From NCBI GenBank assembly GCA_911728435.2, contig OU452205.1, forward strand, positions 15,754,260 through 15,818,259: 64,000 nucleotides of DNA. The letters run 5' to 3'. The notes below the pieces were generated by a model that searched no databases, had not been told where the DNA came from, and saw only the letters and a program-made list of their open reading frames with translations. The translations under genes and the position numbers were made by a program. The stretch is from Apoderus coryli (taxonomy: Eukaryota > Arthropoda > Insecta > Coleoptera > Attelabidae). Positions within the stretch are counted from its first letter, which is position 1. Each line of letters starts with the position of its first letter. Shown in pieces: positions 58,043 to 64,000 of this stretch.

Positions 58043-58277
58043 TGTAACTGATATTTTTATTTCGAATAACAAGATTTCAATATTTTGTATTTTTTATTAA
58101 AAAATACTTCATTTTATTTTTTTTACGTTTTTCTTGACAATTCCTTAATTAGTTGTTTTTAACAACAACTAAGTGGATATGATATATCAAATTATACCAA
58201 GGGTAAATATTAAAATTATTCATATTACATAAATAGTGTTTTCTTTTAACATATAAAAGGATATAAATAATACAACA
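58043..58277 (-). repeat. 3' LTR of BEL/Pao element
   Basis: On the minus strand starts tgttgtattatttatatcc directly after the purine tract. Its last part matches the 5' LTR remnant (tgtcaagaaaaacgta, gaaatcttgttattcgaaat). Confidence 0.75.
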
Positions 58278-58346
58278 TCCTCCCCGCTCGTAGAGAAACT
58301 AGTAGTTTTCTACTATTCTCGTGGTCTTCACAAGGGTATGCATTCG

Positions 58347-58676
58347 TCAACTTAGGTTACATAAACGATTGACTGCTCTTCGATAGGTGTTGTTCATAGT
58401 AGTAACATCGACGACACGTATTCTTTGATCAGGTCCAGGATAGAATGCGGATATTTGGTCCATCTTCCACTGATATTTTGGAGTGTTATTACCGACTAAC
58501 ACTACAATATCACAAATTCTTAACGGTGCTTGATCTACTGTCCATTTGTTCCTCTTGTTCAATGTGGGAAGATACTCACGAATCCATCTCTCTTCTCTTA
58601 GCACGCCAATAAACCTAGTGGATCGAATAAAGCCATAACATCTCTTAAAACGCACCTTTTTGTGATTTGCGTGCAT
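58347..58676 (-). pseudogene. BEL/Pao pol C-terminus (DUF5641 region)
   Basis: The 109-codon minus-strand frame contains RWIREYLPTLNKRNKW, then DIVVLVGNNTPKYQWKMDQI and GPDQRIRVVDVTT, ending in RRAVNRLCNLS. This is the domain after integrase at the C-terminus of BEL/Pao polyproteins ('WxxEYLPxLQxRxKW...GDxVLxxDxxxPrxxWplgrIxexxpGxDgxvRvxxVrT...RpvxKLc'). The upstream part of pol is deleted, and gag sequence lies within about 100 bp. The Met start is fortuitous. Confidence 0.82.
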
Positions 58677-58779
58677 CCATCACCACATTTTCTTTTAAAT
58701 AGAAATTGATCTTTTACAGAATTCCACAGTATACCCAGTACTCTATTTGTTTCTGAATCCTCTACCTACTTGTTTTAAA

Positions 58780-59590
58780 TGTTTTTTCAGTCCTTTTTCA
58801 TATTTTTCAAAGGTTGAAACATTTTTTGGAGAAGTGACTTAACCAGCAGCTTCAGCAGGTTCACTCAATCATGCTGAGAAACCTTCTAAATTTGCGTTTG
58901 CTTCCCTTTTGACCACAATTTCTCCCCATCTTAACTTTAACAAATCCGAAAGTTTGTTTAGAAGATTTTTTAACAAATGTGGATTGTGAATAAGTCCTTT
59001 ATAGTTTAATCTCTGCATCGTCGCCACGAAATTTTCTACCCAGTTCAATACTGAATTATCTTTTAAACACTATTATCCCTGATGAGAGCCAAATTTCAAA
59101 TTTTTGCCAAAATTGAATCAACAATATATTCAGGTGTACGCTCTCATAATTAAATCTACATGATTTCAAATATTTCAGTAATTTTATCCTTATCTCTTGA
59201 TTACTGTAGTCGCACATACATGCAAATTGCAAGAAATATTTGTAAAATAATGGTCATTCTTCCGAGTTCCCATCAAAATACGGAAAATCCTACGCAATTG
59301 TTTGACGAGTAAAAAACCTGTCGTGATTTTCGGAATTTAAATTCGGTGGTACTTTGTTTACTATTATCTACAGATTTCAAGATATTTGTTAAAGTTTCGC
59401 ATAATAGTTCATAATAATCACCACTATTGGTTATGGTAACTTCTGTCTTACCTGTAGCAACAATATTGTTTTCTAAATTTATAGTTTCAGCCAAAATTTC
59501 ATTCATTTTGTTGTTGTTGTTTCCACCCACTCACGTAGATTTTGACATATCATTATTCTCACTTTCATTAATTATTATACTTAATTGTAT
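58780..59590 (-). pseudogene. BEL/Pao gag, middle part, broken
   Basis: On the minus strand, in shifting frames: FPYFDGNSEEW, then FLQFACMYDYSNQEIRIKLLK, and NSVLNWVENFVATMQRLNYK with HNPHLLKNLLNKLSDLLKLR and WGEIVV. These follow the order of the capsid region (DUF1759-type) in BEL/Pao gag. Several stops and frameshifts break it, and the zinc knuckles are missing. Confidence 0.7.
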
Positions 59591-59643
59591 TATATCAACA
59601 AGCTTCATTTTCTTGTGAACATGTTTTACTACAACTACCTCTT

Positions 59644-60108
59644 AAGTGCTGGGCCAAAAAAGAGCACCAGAGATATTGGGAACATATTCCTAAGCAGGAA
59701 CATGGTAAAAAAATCATACCTGGTGCAGCAACAAAACGAACTCAAAAACTGTCAACATTAAGCAGGAGTCAGATTCGAATAACTATAGGACTCCTCACTG
59801 GTCATTGTGCCCTGAGAAGTCACCTAAATAAGATGGGGCTGTATAACGCGGACCTTCAATGCAGATTGTGTAATGGGGCAGTTGAAACAGCTCACCATGT
59901 GATATGTGAGTGTGTAGCCTTACAGTGAAGGCGACACGCTATTTTTGGGCACGCGCTGATTGCGCCTGCAGATATTGACACCCAACACATAACTGAACTC
60001 CACAAGTTAGTAGAGGGTACAGGGTTGTTGGATTGGATTTTCACAATAAGCCCATGAGGCTGCAGTGAAACCGGGGACACATGTCGTCCGGACCCTTACA
60101 AAAAAAAA
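59644..60108 (+). mobile_element. LINE 3' end (ORF2 C-terminus with CCHC) inserted in BEL
   Basis: The plus strand reads IRITIGLLTGHCALRSHLNK, then LQCRLCNGAVETAHHVICEC, a Cys/His segment found at the end of Jockey/R1-group ORF2 after RNase H. A stop follows and the rest is frame-broken. It ends in a poly-A run (60100-60109). Flanking acaactacctctt (59631-59643) and acaacttcctctt (60109-60121) are a 13-bp target duplication with one difference. Only the last 465 bp inserted. Confidence 0.8.
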
Positions 60109-60124
60109 ACAACTTCCTCTTTCT

Positions 60125-60478
60125 TCTTGTTAATGTATTTCTGCAGCATTCAATTCATACGCCATTTCCAACAGACATTAGTTTCTTAAAATTTCTGGCT
60201 TCTGTTTATCAAGCTCTTGTCTTTTCTTCTAAGTTTCAATAGCTAATCGAAGTCTTTTCAGACTATTTCTGGATCGTTTCGAACCGCTACTTAGACTCAA
60301 CTGTACTGACAATTTTTGCAGTACGCACCCTATCTCCAGCAGTATTAGCGACATCGCATTGAACTTCACCACTTTTTGATCCTGCGGCTGTCGCACATCG
60401 ATTTTCGAGACCAAAATTTGACAGATTTCTATTTATTCGCGCTGTAGTTCTTTTGTCTCTGGTTTCTTCATGTTTCAT
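60125..60478 (-). pseudogene. BEL/Pao gag N-terminal region
   Basis: The minus-strand frame from 60478 begins MKHEETRDKRTTARINRNLS and, after a frame change, continues GSKRSRNSLKRLRLAIET and KKRQELDKQKPEIL, a Lys/Arg/Glu-rich helical stretch typical of the start of BEL/Pao gag. It is separated from the rest of gag by the inserted LINE end. Confidence 0.55.
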
Positions 60479-60500
60479 AGATAGTCGATGGTCACCAAAT

Positions 60501-60591
60501 TGTTATATTTATTTCGAATAACAAGATTTCAATGATATTTTGTCTTTTTAAACCAAAAATTCTTTATTTTTCTGTTACGTTTTTCTTGACA
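60501..60591 (-). repeat. 5' LTR remnant of BEL/Pao element
   Basis: Matches the 3' LTR over its last 90 bp or so (ttacgtttttcttgaca at one end, atttcgaataacaagatttc at the other). Sequence beyond 60591 is unrelated, so the LTR is truncated. A ttggtgacc primer-binding-like motif lies at 60490-60498 on the minus strand. Confidence 0.7.
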
Positions 60592-60835
60592 CTTATGATA
60601 CCGCAGTATCTAGTCGCGTGGATGGTGGTTGGATGGGTGGACGGTGCTCCCGGTCGAGTCGGTAGACTTGCCTATGCCAAGTAGTTATTGACTATATAGT
60701 CTTGGGTGCTGGCATCTGGCGGTCGATGACCGTGGTTCGGATTACACGCTAAACTGTAGGTCCAAGAATTACAAAGATGGCTGTATTACCTAAGTGTAGA
60801 GGCCAAAATAGAAGGAAGGAAGGAACAGTAACTAA
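60592..60835 (+). repeat. GC-rich retroposon-like sequence, unassigned
   Basis: Distinctly GC-rich for this window, with ggtcgagtcggtagacttg (A-box-like), gtggttcggatta (B-box-like) and an aggaaggaaggaa end. It could be a SINE or the 3' end of a LINE. No tRNA fold was confirmed. Confidence 0.35.
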
Positions 60836-61209
60836 TTACCTAGTTCCATTTTGAACTTTATATTTAATTATATTTCATAATTTTTTTATATGAAATGATA
60901 CTCCTAATGTAATAAAGGAATTTAGATTGAAGAAGAAACCTTGCCAGCTTTACCAATTTAAAACTTTAATATAATAAATTATTTCGTTCACGTTTCTGAC
61001 CGATCGAACAAGGGGTGTAGAGAATGAGACACAGCAAGAAATCTACCACTTGCCAATAGATTGTCTGTTATTTTTACGCTATACATTTCACCACCCAATT
61101 GTAGGGAAAACAAATAATAGGAAAAGGTATTCTTCAAATGAAACAGGGAAATACATTACATGACTAAAGTTTTGTATTTTAAACAGCTAAGAAATGTGAA
61201 AAAATAAAT

Positions 61210-61270
61210 AATATATTGGAATAAAACTCTGTCGCATCCACCAAATTATAGAGTTTTATTCCAATATATT
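61210..61270. repeat. Hairpin with 21-bp perfect arms
   Basis: 61210-61230 and 61250-61270 are exact reverse complements (aatatattggaataaaactc plus one base) around a 19-base loop. Confidence 0.8.
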
Positions 61271-61473
61271 GGACGTCCACAGCAATATGGACTACTTCAT
61301 TAAAAATAAATATATTTTATATTTTTGAGGTGTTTATGACACCCTGTGTTAATGCTTAGTTTTTATCTGTATTTATTTTTTTTTGTAAGGTTGCCAAAAA
61401 ATGTTTAGTTTTTCGTTATAATTAGATATAATTTGCCTAAATTGCCTTATGAACCTGAAAAGTTTAGAGTCCT

Positions 61474-61539
61474 GGAGATATATCTAGAGTGCCACAGGGT
61501 GCAATTGTAGCACCAATTTTGTTTTTACTCAACAGGTAC
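61474..61539 (+). pseudogene. Reverse transcriptase motif fragment
   Basis: 22 codons read GDISRVPQGAIVAPILFLLN, matching the '(G)VPQGSxLxPxLF' block of non-LTR reverse transcriptases. Nothing else of the domain was recognised on either side. Confidence 0.4.
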
Positions 61540-62199
61540 CTCAGCTTGAGCTTGAGCCAAATGATTATGATGAAGCTAATTACAATATAAATGAGCATCT
61601 AAAACAATTTAGCGCGTACCTATTGTACCTAATTATCAAAATAATGATAATAATATTAGGGCTTTATTGCATTATGCATCAAAAATTCGAAAGGCAAAGT
61701 TGAGACTAGGACTCCTAGCCCTGACTATTCTACAAAATTTATTCTAAGACGCAAACAATAAAAAAAAAGTAAAATTCAAAATCAACAGAGACAAAGTGGA
61801 AAAAAAAACAATTTCAACCTATAAAATGTAAATATATAGAAACACAACATATATCATACAAATTAAATATCAAGTTAATCACACAAATTCCAATAGTTTT
61901 ACTTTTAGAATATATGGGGGAAACCATGTATGAGAATGAGAGCTCAAACATTGCACTTCTGTGTTGTGGCGGAGTTAGTAATAATTTATGCCTGAGATCT
62001 ATAGGTGGTGCTGATCATGGCGAAATTTAATCTTTTGATATAAATATCTGGGCAATCTCAAGACAATAATCTTGTTATATAAAATATACATTTGGTATAC
62101 TCTACGTTCTTTCATTGTGAACCATCCAATTTAACGCAACTGCGTAGATACTCTTCGTTCAAACTAACGAATTCGTTCTACTAACAGCACACAACAGTT

Positions 62200-62795
62200 T
62201 TGAATTTGTTGTGTTCAGTTATCATCAGTACGCAATAAACCAGGTGCATACACGGCACTACAATAAGGAAAACGTGACAAAAATAAAGAATCACACAACA
62301 TTTTCCTCATCTCCTTACTAAGCACGTCTCGTTGCTTATAAATTAATTTCAAACTCATAAAGGCCTTTTGCACACAGCTACTGACATGTCTCGTAAATCG
62401 TAGTAAAGTGTCTAACACCAATCCAAGACTTTTTGCATATCTGACAAAAGAAATCTGGCTACCTGCCATGCTTGCTGTTAACTGGTTTTCGATAATCATG
62501 GGCAAATGCGGCATAACCTTTGATTTTTCTGGATTAATTCTCAGACAGTGACCCACCGATACTTCCTTCAGCCTTTTTAGATCATCATTATAAGTTGTTT
62601 GTTTGCATTTTCCGTATTATTGATATAAAAAGTCAAATAGAACTGTGTATCATCAGCATAATAATAATAATAATCAACGAATTAGATAATTGCGACGTGT
62701 ATAAAGTGAAGAATATAGGACCAAGTAGAGAGCCTTGCGAAACACCCCTGCCAACTGATACGCGACAATATGACAATAAATGCCGACAAAACTAA
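62200..62795 (-). pseudogene. LINE reverse transcriptase relic
   Basis: On the minus strand, from 62770 down: RGVSQGSLLGPIFFTLYTSQ, then in another frame YYADDTQFYL (catalytic Asp pair), then an open stretch to 62215 with GHCLRINPEKSKVM, AKSLGLVLDTLLRFTRHVSS and PYCSAVYAPGLL. The order matches the LINE at 34788-36596, but the sequence is clearly a different lineage. Frameshifts break the first half. An AAT microsatellite arose within the segment just before YADD. Confidence 0.75.
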
Positions 62796-63439
62796 GGTAT
62801 TACTATATGTATTAAGAGCTGTCTATCAAAATCTGAGGATGTATTTGCATGTAGCGTTAAGTGATTTTAGTATTCCCTTGTCTGAATAAAACAAAAATTT
62901 AGGAAATGTGTTTGGCACAGATGCCTAAGTATCAAAATGTATAGATTTTCTAAATTCAATGCCAAATTCAAAAAGAATTTACATACGAATCAGTTGCAGT
63001 TGTCTATCAATTTTCCGATTATATTTTATATAGTCGAAAATAAATAAATTTAAGTATTACTTGCAATTATTATTCTTATATAGATTAAACTGTGTTTTTG
63101 TTACTACTACTACTACTTACTACTAATATAATATCATATTTAATTGCTAGACTTCTCCAGTTGATTGTATAATTACTAATAATATACTACAATATGAATT
63201 TGTGTTCGTAAATAGAATACACAAAGAAAATAAGCTTGTGGCATAGCGCGCAAAATGACTGGTTTTACCTACACAACAGATTTTGTTTAATTTTGCAGGG
63301 CCTCAGTCTAATTCAGTAGAACCAGAGCGAAGCCCATTATAATTACGGAATAATAGGGCCATACTTCTTTGACACTTCTTCTAATGCGAATAGTTAGCTA
63401 TGTTAAGAAATTTCCTCGACTGTGAATTAGACAATCTTC
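62796..63439. other. AT-rich interval, no gene
   Basis: Contains a short act triplet repeat near 63105. No element recognised. Confidence 0.4.
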
Positions 63440-63930
63440 CATTAAACTACCTTCGTACATTTTATCTTCTACAAGGTGGATGACCATCACATTATGCAGC
63501 AACGGTTAGACAATGGTTAGACCACATACGTTTCCAGACCGCTGGATTGGGAAACCACGACCAGTACAGTGACCTACTAGGAGCTTAGATTTAACAGTAA
63601 TGGATTTTTTCCTATAGGGCAGATTAAAACAAATTGTTTACCGTACACCTCTAATAAAGGCCACTGCTGATCAATTAAATGATGCGATTAGAGATGCCGT
63701 TACCTCAATATTTTTGCATGAGGTTTGAAAAAGTTTTGATGAATTACTTGTTCGTTTAAAGGCATGTGCCCAACAGGGGTGGTAGTGTGTTTGAGTAAAT
63801 AAACTTTTCCTAGTAACTTATTTCGATATCTTCTCAAATAAGTGCACTTTACTCTGTACCATTTAAAGGTTTTTCTATTTTCTGAACACACCATTTTTTC
63901 CTCTTGAACGTTTTTCCTGTGGACATACTG
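63440..63930 (+). mobile_element. Mariner-type transposase 3' end and right TIR, decayed
   Basis: The plus strand in shifting frames reads FYLLQGG-stop-PSHYAATVRQWLD (compare QQDGAPPHYVAPVRQFLD in the intact element), then a DFFLWGRLK-like stretch written as WIFSYRAD, then AVTSIF and LFV segments. The second catalytic Asp has been lost. The right terminus ggacatactg precedes TA (63931-63932). The left part of the element was not found. Confidence 0.6.
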
Positions 63931-64000
63931 TATATATAATAAATATAGTATATTTTACATAAACTAAAATAGACATAATTTTTTAAACTGTTTATTAATA

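Larger units (their letters stand above)
58043..60591 (-). mobile_element. BEL/Pao LTR retrotransposon, deleted and interrupted
   Basis: On the minus strand: truncated 5' LTR (60591-60501), a ttggtgacc primer-binding-like site just inside, gag start, an inserted LINE end, more gag, the pol C-terminus, a gcggggagga polypurine tract (58287-58278) and a 235-bp 3' LTR (58277-58043). Protease, reverse transcriptase, RNase H and most of integrase are missing. Confidence 0.8.

Overview
The window looks like a gene-poor, AT-rich stretch of an insect nuclear genome. A beetle is plausible from the mix of mobile elements, but the sequence alone does not prove it. I see no convincing intact host gene. 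Almost everything that can be named is a transposable element (TE), a TE relic, or a short repeat, many of them nested. The only long intact coding frame with all expected catalytic residues belongs to a mariner-type element of D,D41D spacing (39276-41362).

Layout. 1-5 kb: an inverted-repeat element, a dead D,D34D mariner, a LINE tail, a foldback MITE and a perfect 50-bp inverted repeat. 5.8-11.3 kb: a mariner derivative that is almost all inverted repeat, then a piggyBac relic split by a 2.6-kb transposon with a 3-bp target duplication. 12.8-17.0 kb: a degenerate Ty3/gypsy LTR element whose pol region received a Tc1-type element carrying a THAP-domain exon. 17.3-21.9 kb: LINE relics, a hammerhead ribozyme, a 294-bp tandem repeat, and a 0.3-kb direct repeat flanking a tRNA-like sequence. 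24.9-32.5 kb: a palindromic element, a second dead D,D34D mariner, a diverged duplication and a LINE 3' end. 33.7-38.5 kb: a mariner-type element holding another mariner relic and a LINE, then an ORF1-bearing LINE. 39.3-41.4 kb: the intact D,D41D element. 42.7-44.4 kb: a pogo-like element. 45.7-49.2 kb: a TIR-bounded element with an uncharacterised transposase-like frame, two foldback elements and a broken hammerhead. 52-56.7 kb: tandem repeats and a mariner relic. 58.0-60.6 kb: a BEL/Pao element containing a LINE end. 61-64 kb: further LINE and mariner relics.

Nothing here forms an operon-like pathway. The genes are selfish-element genes, and the useful information is the nesting order and which copies still look competent. 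The most unusual items are the hammerhead ribozyme with a complete core at 18825-18864 and its decayed relative near 49.1 kb, the TIR-flanked uncharacterised frame at 45.7-47.0 kb, the THAP exon inside a TA-flanked element, and the D,D41D element with about 365-bp terminal repeats.
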